Of a DNA stretch of 40,358 nucleotides, positions 1 to 10,800 are shown piece by piece. Numbering within the stretch: the stretch's first letter is position 1; every line of letters begins with the position of its first letter. The notes under the pieces are model-generated. The model saw only the letters and a list, made by a program, of their open reading frames with translations. It did no database searches and was not told the origin of the DNA. Origin of the DNA: Ignavibacteria bacterium GWC2_36_12 (GTDB taxonomy: Bacteria; Bacteroidota; Ignavibacteria; Ignavibacteriales; Ignavibacteriaceae); NCBI GenBank assembly GCA_001802795.1, contig MGZZ01000003.1, positions 1 to 40,358 on the forward strand, given 5' to 3'. Made by a program: the position numbers and the translations under genes.

Positions 1-2192
1 AAAGAAATCTGATCATATTGAGATTGATCGCCAAACTGGTAGAAACGTGCACGGATATCGTAGGGGTTAGGAACAACACGAACTAATTCCAACAAGCTTC
101 CACCTGAAATAGAATAAGGAGTAACAAAATTAAACCCTCCGTATGAAACTACATCCCGGGCATTATATGCCGAACCGGAAACCCATTCTCCAACATATGT
201 GGTTACCTTCCAATTAACATAATCAGAATCTGGAGGCTGGTTAGTAGAATCCATACACACATAGTTTAAACCATTATAAATTACTGCCTGATAGGGTACA
301 TATAGAGAATCTGAAACCCAATCAACCGGTGAAAAGGATTTCCAATTAGTAGTATCATTTCCCGGAGGCATAGGCGGCGCTGTAACAGCCGGTCGCTGAA
401 GAGTAGCCGGTGTATTAGTTATAGTCCATGCAAAACTACTGAAATTATCATTAGATTTTGATTGGATATAATAGTAATAATCAAATCCACGCGTTGCAGT
501 TACATCATCAAAGCTACTAGCATCAGGCCCGAGATCTGTAAGCCTTTCATAAACAGTCCGATAATCCAGAATATTCCCCCGGGATCTATAAATTACATAC
601 CCCGTGGCTCCTTCAACGGGGGCCCATTCAAGTCTAATGCGGTCACCGCCCGAAATTACTGAGAAGGAACTTGGAGGAGGAGGGGATTGAATAAATCCGG
701 GAGTGTTATAATTATCTATAGCATTACGAAAAGTTTTAATAATAGAATCTTTCCCTGTTTCGACCCATCTGCGTTTATATAGATTAAAATCAGTAGTTGT
801 TGAACCATCCGGCATCCTTAATTCTGGTGTTCCGGTTCCATTTCTCCATTGAAGCCATCTTATACCGACTTCACGTCCTTTTTCCCACGAAATACCTGAT
901 ACACCTTCAGCAAAAACAATACGAATACTGTCCCCTGGATTTAATGTGTAAGGTCCAAACCCTTGTCCCTGACTTGCACCCCCGCCGGCTTGTCTGACAG
1001 GATCACTATAATTAAATGGATAGTTATCACCAACCAGTACATCATGCTTAACAGATGGATGACCTTCAGATATAATATCGAATCGGTCCTGCATTTCCGA
1101 TTCATTATACTGACTTACATTTTGGTCGACATGAGTACCATCGGAAGAGATAAACCAGGTAGTTTTCGGTTGAAGAGGATCATTACTTTGATTTTGCGAA
1201 CTAACATCGGCATGAAGTGTTACAACCCCGGCATATTTGGCTGTACCCAAAGTACCAGCATCAGGGTCATCAAGTTTTGGCGTACCCCAATCTTCCGCAT
1301 AACTTGGACGAGGAGCACCTTCAAATGGACCCGGCCATGAAAAAAAACCTCTCATCGGATTTCCATCATTATCTGTATACTCAGGATTACCGGGATCTTC
1401 GCCAAAAGAATGATTAATACAGTTAGGGCCCCATGTTGTATTAAAATGCCCCCATGTCGAAGCAAAGGCTAATGAGGTCACTCCTGAGAAAGCATATCTA
1501 TAAAAGAAATAAAACCAGACATCTTGCAGCGTTTGCTGTTGTACATCTCCCTGCCGGTTATAAATTCCAGTATTTTTAAAAACATACTCGTTAATGAAAT
1601 AATTACCATGTTCTGAATTAGCAAAAGCATATACCTTCTTTGTAACAGAAATGCCGATAGATGTATTGAATTCTACTAAAACCATTCTATCAGATGGTAA
1701 ATTTGGATCTATTTCGTCAACTAAATCGTAAAGTGAATTGTCTGATGCTTCCTGGTTATCAACAAGCACTTCCGGACGAGCATCTCTACCAATTAATCTT
1801 ATTTCAACCGGAAAGATTTGGTTAATACGATCAGGAAAATCTCTTGGTCCTGAACCAATAACTTTTGCACTTCTAAGAACATTATCGGCTGGATCATTAA
1901 AGCTTCTGCAGCCAATCCATAATCCTTTCATTCTCGATGTTGTCTGGTCAATGCTAAATTGTGCTGGCCATGAAAAGAAATTATTAATATTAGTACCTGA
2001 AGGAATTTCACCTTCAAATTCCGCTCCGATTTCATTAATAGGGGCTTGTAAATCACCAACATGAAGCCATCTGATTGCCTGAGAGTATCCTGAATTATTA
2101 CCAAACAGAATCAAAAAACCAATAAAAAATGCTAAGAACTTACCCCTTTTAAAGTCTTTTTGATTTCTAAATTTTTGAATTATTTTTTTCAT
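1..2192 (-). CDS. Secreted FN3-containing protein with CBM5/12-like repeats and PNPY-type C-terminal domain; 3' end truncated by window edge
   Basis: Not in the ORF track because it runs off the window. Manual translation of the minus strand from ATG at 2192-2190 gives MKKIIQKFRNQKDFKRGKFLAFFIGFLILFG... and stays open to base 1. It contains an FN3-like stretch (GGDRIRLEWAPVEGATGYVIYRSRG...), two W..S..Y..G..V.Y.G..Y repeats, and RVVPNPYDIRARFYQFGDQSQYDQIS, which is homologous to the 11042-13543 product. Confidence 0.88.
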   Translation of the reverse strand, partial: MKKIIQKFRNQKDFKRGKFLAFFIGFLILFGNNSGYSQAIRWLHVGDLQAPINEIGAEFEGEIPSGTNINNFFSWPAQFSIDQTTSRMKGLWIGCRSFNDPADNVLRSAKVIGSGPRDFPDRINQIFPVEIRLIGRDARPEVLVDNQEASDNSLYDLVDEIDPNLPSDRMVLVEFNTSIGISVTKKVYAFANSEHGNYFINEYVFKNTGIYNRQGDVQQQTLQDVWFYFFYRYAFSGVTSLAFASTWGHFNTTWGPNCINHSFGEDPGNPEYTDNDGNPMRGFFSWPGPFEGAPRPSYAEDWGTPKLDDPDAGTLGTAKYAGVVTLHADVSSQNQSNDPLQPKTTWFISSDGTHVDQNVSQYNESEMQDRFDIISEGHPSVKHDVLVGDNYPFNYSDPVRQAGGGASQGQGFGPYTLNPGDSIRIVFAEGVSGISWEKGREVGIRWLQWRNGTGTPELRMPDGSTTTDFNLYKRRWVETGKDSIIKTFRNAIDNYNTPGFIQSPPPPSSFSVISGGDRIRLEWAPVEGATGYVIYRSRGNILDYRTVYERLTDLGPDASSFDDVTATRGFDYYYYIQSKSNDNFSSFAWTITNTPATLQRPAVTAPPMPPGNDTTNWKSFSPVDWVSDSLYVPYQAVIYNGLNYVCMDSTNQPPDSDYVNWKVTTYVGEWVSGSAYNARDVVSYGGFNFVTPYSISGGSLLELVRVVPNPYDIRARFYQFGDQSQYDQIS

Positions 2193-2211
2193 TGAATCCT
2201 CTGTTGTATTG

Positions 2212-5200
2212 CTATTCACCAAGATTAAATGAGAATCTTAATCCGAAGAAGAATCTTCTTGGATTTAAGAACCAGAATGTAGACGCATTCGGCATGTCTA
2301 TATAAGCTTTGTCTTCATTCATCTTATCAATTCGGTTTTGATCGACTTGTCTCCATTGATCATTTACGTATTCTCTGTAAACACCGGTTGAAATTTCATA
2401 GTACCATGCTTGAGCGAGGTCTTGAGACGGAGGCTGTGTGGGATCCCAAACATCAACACCAATTAAAGGTTGAAATTCAGTACCCGGTTCTCTATAATCT
2501 CCAACTTTATCATTGCCGGGAATATTAGGATAAGCATCACTTTTCGGCAGATGCAGGGATGCCATATAAGCCTGGTCGCCTGTAGTATTCCACAATCTTA
2601 AAGTATTTAACACATTATCTGCGTCAATAAATAAAGTGATACCAAACTTCCCTATATTAATTGTTTTATCAAGCCGGAGATGAACGTCAAAGAAATCTCT
2701 TGCCTGAACATTATAAGCAACATTTAAGAGTCCATTTGGATTCCATGTAGTCCAATATCCATTCTGCCAATCAGCTGTAACATTTAATCCGAAGCCCCCA
2801 AGTATTTGATGTCCTAAAACTTCCGGTCCAAAATCTTCAGGAGAATTAATATTGATATTAGCTCTTGCGTAAGGCTGAGGTATGGGACGGTCTTGATAAA
2901 GGTTAACGGTTTTGGAATCATAATTAGCTTGCTGCTGTTTGCCAGAAAAGATCCGCGCACTTCCAAAATGTCCTGTGGTTCTAACCTGGTAAGTATAATT
3001 TATAAAACCATTCCACCAAAGCCCTGCTGTTTTTCGTAAAGTAATTTCAAAACCACGAACATCTTCATAATTATTTGAAGTTGATTGTGTATATTCCAAA
3101 CCAGTTCCCTGAGAAGTATACCGTGTGAAGTCTTGCTGGTCAGTAATATCATTATAAAAAGCAGCTAATTGGAGCAAGTATTCCTCAAACAATATATGAT
3201 CATAACCCAATTCGTAAGAAATTGTTTTAGCTAAAATTAAACTGGGATCGCCAAAACTTGTCACCTTACGCGTCTGATCCCGCTCAATTCTGAATAAGCT
3301 TTCATATTGTGGTACCTGCTTAAAATGGCCATAATTAAAAAACAACTTGGAATTTTCAGTTATAGGATGTGAAATACCTAAACGAGGACTTAACTGCCAT
3401 TGCGGCTCTGATTCCTTTTTAGGAAACAAGTTGGTGTCATCATAATTAATATTACCTGAGTTATCAGATAAAAAGAAACGGCCGTCAAATGGATTTAAAT
3501 CCCACCAAGCTGCCTGTGAATCAGTGTAATCCAGTCGCAATCCTGCGTTTACTGTAAATTCTTGAAATTCAATCTTGTCCTGAACATACATAGATGCACG
3601 AATTGGAAATACCTGCATCAATACCCTATTCGAATAACCTTTGTTAGGATCCAGATAATTTTCTAATTGTGAGCCGGAATTTATAGTTCCATAGTCGAAA
3701 TTAAGATCATTGTAATTAAATTCTATTCCTGCTTTTATTAAATTCTGAAAATTGAGCTGAGTAGTAAAATCAGCTTTAATTGTTGTACTATTAACCTTTG
3801 TATTGTCCCGGGCTTTAGCATAATGAGAACCTTCTCCCCAATTTAGAACACTAGTTACATCTTTAGGCCAATATCCCAAAGGGTTCGAATCCTCGAAAAA
3901 TCCCGGGACTATTTCAAACCTGCCCAAACTATCTCTCAACCCTGTTGGACGAGTGTTATAATCCCTTCTAAAATGTTCTATAGAAACTTCATAAAAAGTA
4001 GTGGCACCTAAAGTATGAGTAAGTTTGCCTGCATAAGACTGATGTGAGATATCAGAAAGAGAAAAGTTAAAATTGGAAAACAGCCCAAATAAATCATAAG
4101 TATTGGCTACAGCACTTGCAACATTTGCAATCTCATTTGGGAAACGGGGATAATAATAAATACCCACAGCATCCCAATTATGTCTTATTGTAAATTGTTT
4201 CCCTATCAGGCTTGAAAATCGAAGTGTCATCTCCTTAGAAATATTGGAAGTTAATTGTAATGTCCAATCGTAATCCCTATAATCAGGCCTTGTCAGAGGG
4301 AAGAGCAACATCTCTCGATTGCTTCGAAAAGATGTAAAAAATCTTAAATCACCAAGAGATTTACTTATAAAAGGAATTGGTCCCCCAAATCCAGCATCAA
4401 TTTCAAAGTCAGGCTCATCATTAATTTGCCTCTTTCTTGTTTCATACATAAAAGCCCTTTGAGCTGCTTGAGGGGTTAAATCATTATTTGGATTATTATC
4501 TGAATTTAAATTTTCAGCAACCTTATTCCATCCTTGAAATATGGGGTATTGATCGCGAGTGTATTTATCCCATGCACCATTTTGAGTACCTGTCCAGCAC
4601 ACAGCAGGATCAAAGAAAGGTCTTAAAACATATGAATATGGGTCAAGAATATCCCTGATACCTTCGCCTCTCCAATATTTGGGAGCGGGCGGGCTGTATC
4701 TTATTTGAAAACTTCCGGAGTAATTCTCTTTACTTCCTTCCTTGGTAACGACATTAACTACTCCTGAACGAACCTGGCCATATTCGGCTTGAAATCCACC
4801 ACGCTCAACTGAAATTTCTTTTACAGAACTAAGGGGAATCCGGGTCATAGGTTCATTGTTTCTGGGATCCCGTAAAGTAACCCCATCCAGTTCAAAAAGA
4901 ATATTATCACCATCGCCGCCGCGAATGTTTAATCCTCCCTGTACGCTTACTTTTCCTCTTGCGGTAAAATCTGGATTATTTCCTGTGAGGAAAGTCGGTT
5001 GAGCAGCTCCGTCAGTAAAAGAACTCCAACCTCCACGAATACCAGCCTGCAATCCAATAGCACTTATTACACTATTAATGGGTAATCTCTCAATTTCCTC
5101 ATCGGAAACTGAAGAAACACTTGTAGATACATCTGGCCTGATTGTATTCCTTTCGGCTGTAATCACTACTTCACCAACTTGAATGGTTTCTTCTTCAAGT

Positions 5201-5514
5201 GCAACATCTATACGTGCAGTCTGGTCAATAAATACTCTGACTTCATTTATTTTAATCTTCTGATATCCGACGAAGGATATTTGAACATCATATGTCCCGG
5301 GGGGAACTTCCAGGATTGTGTACCGACCATCAAGGTCTGTAGTGGTTCCTAATGTTGTTTCAATAACCACTATGTTAGCACCGGGTAATGGTTCCCCGGT
5401 TTTTTTATCGGTTACAGTGCCTGCAATTTTTCCTGTTGTTCCTGACCAAAGTGGTGATACAGATGCAATTGTCAACAGAAGAATCACTACAATCAAGTTC
5501 TTCAGTTGTCTCAT
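2212..5514 (-). CDS. TonB-dependent receptor with N-terminal carboxypeptidase-regulatory-like domain
   Basis: Signal peptide, then GTTGKIAGTVTDKKTGEPLPGANIVVIETTLGTTTDLDGRYTILEVPPGTYDVQISFVGYQ (CarboxypepD_reg), plug motifs (NIRGGDGDNILFELDGV) and a beta-barrel ending in FFFGLRFSFNLGE. The track start at 5520 is TTG; ATG at 5514 with an upstream GGAAGGAG is the more likely start. Confidence 0.93.
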   Translation of the reverse strand: MRQLKNLIVVILLLTIASVSPLWSGTTGKIAGTVTDKKTGEPLPGANIVVIETTLGTTTDLDGRYTILEVPPGTYDVQISFVGYQKIKINEVRVFIDQTARIDVALEEETIQVGEVVITAERNTIRPDVSTSVSSVSDEEIERLPINSVISAIGLQAGIRGGWSSFTDGAAQPTFLTGNNPDFTARGKVSVQGGLNIRGGDGDNILFELDGVTLRDPRNNEPMTRIPLSSVKEISVERGGFQAEYGQVRSGVVNVVTKEGSKENYSGSFQIRYSPPAPKYWRGEGIRDILDPYSYVLRPFFDPAVCWTGTQNGAWDKYTRDQYPIFQGWNKVAENLNSDNNPNNDLTPQAAQRAFMYETRKRQINDEPDFEIDAGFGGPIPFISKSLGDLRFFTSFRSNREMLLFPLTRPDYRDYDWTLQLTSNISKEMTLRFSSLIGKQFTIRHNWDAVGIYYYPRFPNEIANVASAVANTYDLFGLFSNFNFSLSDISHQSYAGKLTHTLGATTFYEVSIEHFRRDYNTRPTGLRDSLGRFEIVPGFFEDSNPLGYWPKDVTSVLNWGEGSHYAKARDNTKVNSTTIKADFTTQLNFQNLIKAGIEFNYNDLNFDYGTINSGSQLENYLDPNKGYSNRVLMQVFPIRASMYVQDKIEFQEFTVNAGLRLDYTDSQAAWWDLNPFDGRFFLSDNSGNINYDDTNLFPKKESEPQWQLSPRLGISHPITENSKLFFNYGHFKQVPQYESLFRIERDQTRKVTSFGDPSLILAKTISYELGYDHILFEEYLLQLAAFYNDITDQQDFTRYTSQGTGLEYTQSTSNNYEDVRGFEITLRKTAGLWWNGFINYTYQVRTTGHFGSARIFSGKQQQANYDSKTVNLYQDRPIPQPYARANININSPEDFGPEVLGHQILGGFGLNVTADWQNGYWTTWNPNGLLNVAYNVQARDFFDVHLRLDKTINIGKFGITLFIDADNVLNTLRLWNTTGDQAYMASLHLPKSDAYPNIPGNDKVGDYREPGTEFQPLIGVDVWDPTQPPSQDLAQAWYYEISTGVYREYVNDQWRQVDQNRIDKMNEDKAYIDMPNASTFWFLNPRRFFFGLRFSFNLGE

Positions 5515-5876
5515 ATCCAATTACTCCTTCCAATTTAGGTAAACTCTAATGTAATGTCTATGTGGTTAATTTCAAGCATTCGTAAATCTTGCGGTTTTTT
5601 GTATTTACGATTATACATATATGTTGGTGAAATAGCTGGTAAGAAAATAATAAAAGATACATGGAATATCTATAGTAACAATAATGATCAATAACTTTTT
5701 CCTTTTCCTATTTTCTTTTTTGCCCTACTATAAAAAATATATTATTCTAAAATATAAATATTATACACAATGATTATACCGGTAGGGATAAGCTAATAAC
5801 TATGAGTGTTTGATAACGTTGCGGTACAAATTTCTTTATAACTATATCATAAAGATAAAACCGGATTATACCATTT

Positions 5877-5893
5877 TATATCAAATTGATATA
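5877..5893. promoter_or_regulatory. Candidate operator: perfect inverted repeat TATATCAA-A-TTGATATA
   Basis: 8-bp arms with a 1-bp spacer in the divergent intergenic region 5515-6194. Further half-sites TATATCA at 5843 and 6009, and TTGATATA at 6051. Confidence 0.35.
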
Positions 5894-6194
5894 GAACTTT
5901 AAAGTATGGTGCTGTATTGTGATATGCTGCTCAAAAAATAGAAAGGGAAAAATTATCTTATTTCTTATGAAAATAAAAAATATAAATGTTCCAAGAATTT
6001 TCTTCAGTTATATCATTTTTATATAAAATACTTTTTATGCTCTTATCTTATTGATATAAATTAGATGCTCATCCCAAAAACTTTTACCCAAAATATGAAT
6101 TTATCGAATCTTTTGGTATCGGTATGATCATTGTGTAACTAATAAGACTTAATTGTACATAAAAAAATTAAAAGGACTTAATTAGGATTACATA

Positions 6195-7772
6195 TTGTTT
6201 GGTTTATCTACAGTAGGTGTTTTTTTATATTTTTTATTTTTTGTCTCTCTTATTTCTTTCAGTATGTATGTTTCGCGTACAAAAGAAGTGACAGTTGAAA
6301 GTTATTTTTTTGCTAATAGGAACATACATTGGTTGATGTTAGGGGTCTCTCTTTTAACACCAAGCTTTTTCAGCCCTTATATTTTCGGACTGAGCCTGTC
6401 CGGGACTTCAGAATTAATAATTGTTTATGGAATAATTTCTGCGATAATGCTTGTTATTTTAGGCTGGTTTTTAATTCCTCTCTATCTGAAATTAAAAATA
6501 AATACTCTTCCTGAATATTTCGAAAAAAGATTTAACAGGGCTTGCAGGCTTTTTATTTCATCGCTTTATATTTTCTATAACATTTTTATCAGGCTGATAG
6601 TTATTCTTGTAACCGGAAGTATTATCATAAGTACAATTAGGGGCGTTGACACTTATTCTTCTCTTCTTTTTTTTCTAATTATAACGGGTATTTATGTTAT
6701 TACCGGCGGATTGCACGCTGAAATTTATGTGAACGTTATTTTAGTATCACTCATAGCAATTGGAATAGCAGGATTTTCCTTGTGGGCTGTTTATCAAAGC
6801 GATGGAATTAATTCGGCAATCTATAAAATTGCTCCTTCGACCAACTACAATTCCGGGTCCACCTCGACGTGGTCTAACCTAATGCTCGGTCTTCCCATCC
6901 TCGGTTTTTGGTTCTGGTGCACAGATCAATTTATAGTTCAAAAAACCTTAAGTGCCCGCACTACTTCTTTTGCGAGGAAGGCAACACTCTTTTCAGGATT
7001 TTTACAAATAATTCCAATTTTGATTTTTATTTTACCAGGTATTATTTCAATAAAACTCTTTCAGGATGCTGCTTTTGAAAGTTCAATGCATTCCTTGTTT
7101 TCGGGTAGTATTCTTCCGGAAACTATTAAAGCGGGAATAATAATAGCTGTAGCAGCCGTATTAATGGGTTCTTTTGCCGGTCTTTTCAACAGCACTTCTT
7201 CACTAATCACATTCGATTTTTATCGGAATCTAAGACCTGCTGCATCTGATAGAAAGCTGGTCCTTGTGGGCAGGTTAACAACAATTTTCCTGGTGTTATT
7301 CTCAATTTTGTTAATTCCATTATCTCAAAACATGGATTTTAATTATTCGTTAAAACTTTTTGAGACCTTCGCATATTTTGCTGCACTGGTTACGGGAGTA
7401 TTTCTCACCGGTTTATTGAATAAAAAAATTAATTCATTTAGTGCCTTGGCAACTTTATCTGTAGGAACAGTAATAATTTTATTAAGAAGCTTGCTGAATA
7501 TTATTTTCGATTACAATCCTGCCGGTAACGGTTTTTTCAGCTGGTTTATTGAAGTTAATTTCCTGGTTTTTTCATTTTTTATTTTTTTGCTTTCGATTTT
7601 CTCTTTATTTCTTTTTTCCAGGTTAACCTTGGTTCAACTTGCCTCTGGTTCTTTTTTAAGAATACTAAAAGAAATATTCTTGAAATTAAAAATTAGATGG
7701 AATTTTAATAAAACTGTTTTTTTAATTCTATTAGTCCTTGTAATAATTGTTACATGGGGGGTATTATTTTAA
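6195..7772 (+). CDS. Sodium:solute symporter family (SSS/SGLT-like) transporter
   Basis: Many hydrophobic TM segments; SSS-like N-terminus (LYFLFFVSLISFSMYVSRTKEVTVESYFFANRNIHW) and SGLT-like FWFWCTDQFIVQKTLSARTT. Start codon is TTG at 6195. Confidence 0.9.
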   Translation: MFGLSTVGVFLYFLFFVSLISFSMYVSRTKEVTVESYFFANRNIHWLMLGVSLLTPSFFSPYIFGLSLSGTSELIIVYGIISAIMLVILGWFLIPLYLKLKINTLPEYFEKRFNRACRLFISSLYIFYNIFIRLIVILVTGSIIISTIRGVDTYSSLLFFLIITGIYVITGGLHAEIYVNVILVSLIAIGIAGFSLWAVYQSDGINSAIYKIAPSTNYNSGSTSTWSNLMLGLPILGFWFWCTDQFIVQKTLSARTTSFARKATLFSGFLQIIPILIFILPGIISIKLFQDAAFESSMHSLFSGSILPETIKAGIIIAVAAVLMGSFAGLFNSTSSLITFDFYRNLRPAASDRKLVLVGRLTTIFLVLFSILLIPLSQNMDFNYSLKLFETFAYFAALVTGVFLTGLLNKKINSFSALATLSVGTVIILLRSLLNIIFDYNPAGNGFFSWFIEVNFLVFSFFIFLLSIFSLFLFSRLTLVQLASGSFLRILKEIFLKLKIRWNFNKTVFLILLVLVIIVTWGVLF

Positions 7773-7807
7773 AGTGATTTTATAGAGTCTTATAAAAGGA
7801 GAAAGCT

Positions 7808-10800
7808 ATGCCATCGGGTAAATGCCGAATTATTCGCTTATGTGTAATAATAATCTTATCCATTTCTAATATTCTTTTTGCGGGAACCACAGGAAAAATA
7901 ACAGGCAGAATTTTGGATAAAGATACGGGTGAACCTCTCCCGGGTGTAAATGTAATTGTTGAGGGAACAACACTCGGTTCAACCACCGACATAGACGGTT
8001 ACTATGTTATTCTTCAGGTACCGCCCGGTTCATATAATGTTGTTGCAAGCATGGTGGGATATGCAAAAGTAATTGTTTATGGAGTACGCGTTCATATAGA
8101 TCAAACAAGTCCAGTTGATATTGAAATGATTGAAGAGGCATTTGAAATTGAAGATATAACTGTTGTAGCTGAAAGAAATATAGTAAAAAAGGATGTATCT
8201 ACCAGTGTAGCTGCAATTTCACCTGACGAAATTGAAGCCCTTCCCGTTACTTCGATAGGTGACATTGTAAGTTTACAGGCAGGAGTTGAAGAGGGTTTTA
8301 TTGTTAGAGGAGGCCAGTCTGATGAACTTTTATATCAAATAGATGGTGTTACTTTACGCGATCCTGCAAACAATAAACCCATAACTACAGTTGCTCTATC
8401 ATCAATTCAGGAAGTATCGATAGAGCGTGGTGGATTTAATGCCGAATACGGACAAGTACGATCAGGAATAATAAATATTGTAACAAAAGAAGGTGATTAT
8501 AGTGCTTATCATGGATCAGTACAATTAAAATATAGTCCTGCAACTCCAAAGCATTTTGGAATGTCTGTATATGATCCTAATTCTATGTGGAATCGTCCTT
8601 ATCTGGATGATGCAGTAGCCTGGACAGGTACTGAAAATGGTGCGTGGGATCAATATATGCAGCGTCAGTATCCTAATTTTGAAGGTTGGAATGCGATTTC
8701 AAAACGGCTTTTATCTGATGACAATCCTAATAATGATCTTTCTCCCTATGCCGCCCAACGCCTTTGGATGTGGGAACATAGAAGAAGACCCAGCACAGAA
8801 GCCCCGGATTACAACATTGATGCAAGCTTTGGCGGCCCGGTTCCTTTCATAAGTAAACAACTTGGTAATTTACGTTTTTTTACAAGCTTTCGCTTCGAAA
8901 GAGAGATGCTTCTAATCCCTCTTAGCAGAGATGATTATCAGGAGTATAATGTTTCGGCAAAAATAAATTCTGATATAAAAAATGATATGAGATTGACGCT
9001 GTCTGGCTCATATGGAAAATCTTATAATGTTGCTATTAATGCCGATGATTCCCAGTTTAATAATAACCAATTTGGTGTAAACGGAGCTCAATTCTGGAAT
9101 CCGACTGATTATTTACGGACACCTTTATCAATTGCACAGCAGCTCAGCGATCATAGAGCCAGTAGAATTTATACCGAATCCTGGTATAGCCCTGCCGATG
9201 TCAGTCACTTTACACTATCTGGAAAACTAACTGATTTCATAGCCAAATCTACATTTTACGAAGTTAGTTTTGAACATGTAAACCGCAAATATGAAACAGG
9301 ACCTCTTGAAGAAAGAGATCTTTCAAAAATATACGAGATAATTCCCGGGTATTTTGTAGATGAAGCTCCGTATGGATGGAGCAGCAGTGCTACTGCAGGA
9401 ATTGGCGATCCTGATATGTTCTTCGGCGGGCATTCAGCTCAAATGCGCGATTCCAGCAAAACCAATTCGTATACCCTCAAGTTCGATCTATCAAGTCAAT
9501 TTACTAATGAGCACTTATTTAAGTTAGGAGTTGAATTTGCTTACTTTGATCTTAACTTAAATTACGGTAAAGTCAGCCCTGCTTTCGATGATATAAATTA
9601 TGTAGAAGAGCAATGGAATCCTTACAGGATTTCTGCTTACATACAGGATAAGATTGAAATGCTCGGCTTTATTGCTAATATCGGATTAAGAATGGATTTA
9701 AGCAATCCAAATACTGAATGGGTAGATGTTGATCCCTTTGATAAGTCTTACTTCTCAGGGGACTATGATGAAAGTATTAGTTATCCGACAAAGAAATCAG
9801 ATATTGATGTTGCCTTCAGCCCCCGCATAGGTATTTCCCACCCTATTACTGATAATTCTAAACTATATTTTAATTATGGGCACTTCAAACAACTGCCTGC
9901 CTATCAAGAAATTTTCAGATTAGGTCGAGGTGGTTCAGGAGCGTTATCTAATTTTGGTGACCCTAATTTAATAGAAGCAAAAACAATTGCCTACGAGTTA
10001 GGCTACGACCATGCTTTGTTCGATTTATACTTATTACAAATCCAGGCCTTTTACAGGGATATATCGAATGTACAGGCTTACACAAACTATACGAGCGAAA
10101 GAAAAGGCATAGGGTACTTCAAAGTTACAAATGATAATTATCTGGATGTAAGAGGTGTTGAGGTAACACTTAAAAAATCTATCGGCGATTGGATACGTGG
10201 TTTTGTTACGTTTACATACCAGGTAACTACTAACGGCGCATTTGGTAGTGGAAGGATTAATGACAATCCTGCAGATCAAAGGATAATTGATCAGACTACT
10301 CAAAATGTTTATCAGCAAAAACCGGTACCCCAGCCGCGTTCAAGAGCGAGCTTAACATTTTTAACACCTCATAATTATGGAGCTGACTTCGGCGGCATTC
10401 AACTCCTTAGTGATTGGTCACTCACAATTTTAGGAGACTGGAGAGCTGGTCAATATATAAATTACAATCCAAATCAAATCCGTACAATTTCAAATATAGT
10501 TCAGAACGTTCAGACATCAGATTATTTGAATATCGACTTTCAATTAAATAAAACATTTGATTTTAATTCCTTTTCTGTAATGTTCTTTATAGACGTGAGG
10601 AATTTCCTTAACACGAAGAGACTGTCTGGCGCTAGTTTTTACGATGCGAGAGACCAGCAGTTTTATATGGAATCGCTTCACCTGCCTAAAAGTGACGCTT
10701 ATAATAATATTCCTGGTGATGACCGAGTTGGTGATTACAGGGAAGATGGAGTGGAATTTCAGCCAATTATTTACGACTACTCAACAATACAGCATGTAAG

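Noticed and set aside
462-2064. Plus-strand ORFs 462-662, 797-997, 963-1340, 1217-1417 and 1738-2064
   Set aside because: They lie antisense to a continuous minus-strand coding frame (2192 to base 1) clearly homologous to the 11042-13543 product; no domain-like sequence or RBS support.
5318-5542. ORF 5318-5542 (+) and ORF 7780-7992 (-)
   Set aside because: Antisense shadows of the conserved CarboxypepD_reg coding sequence in the TonB receptors; the two shadow peptides resemble each other only because the sense genes are paralogous.
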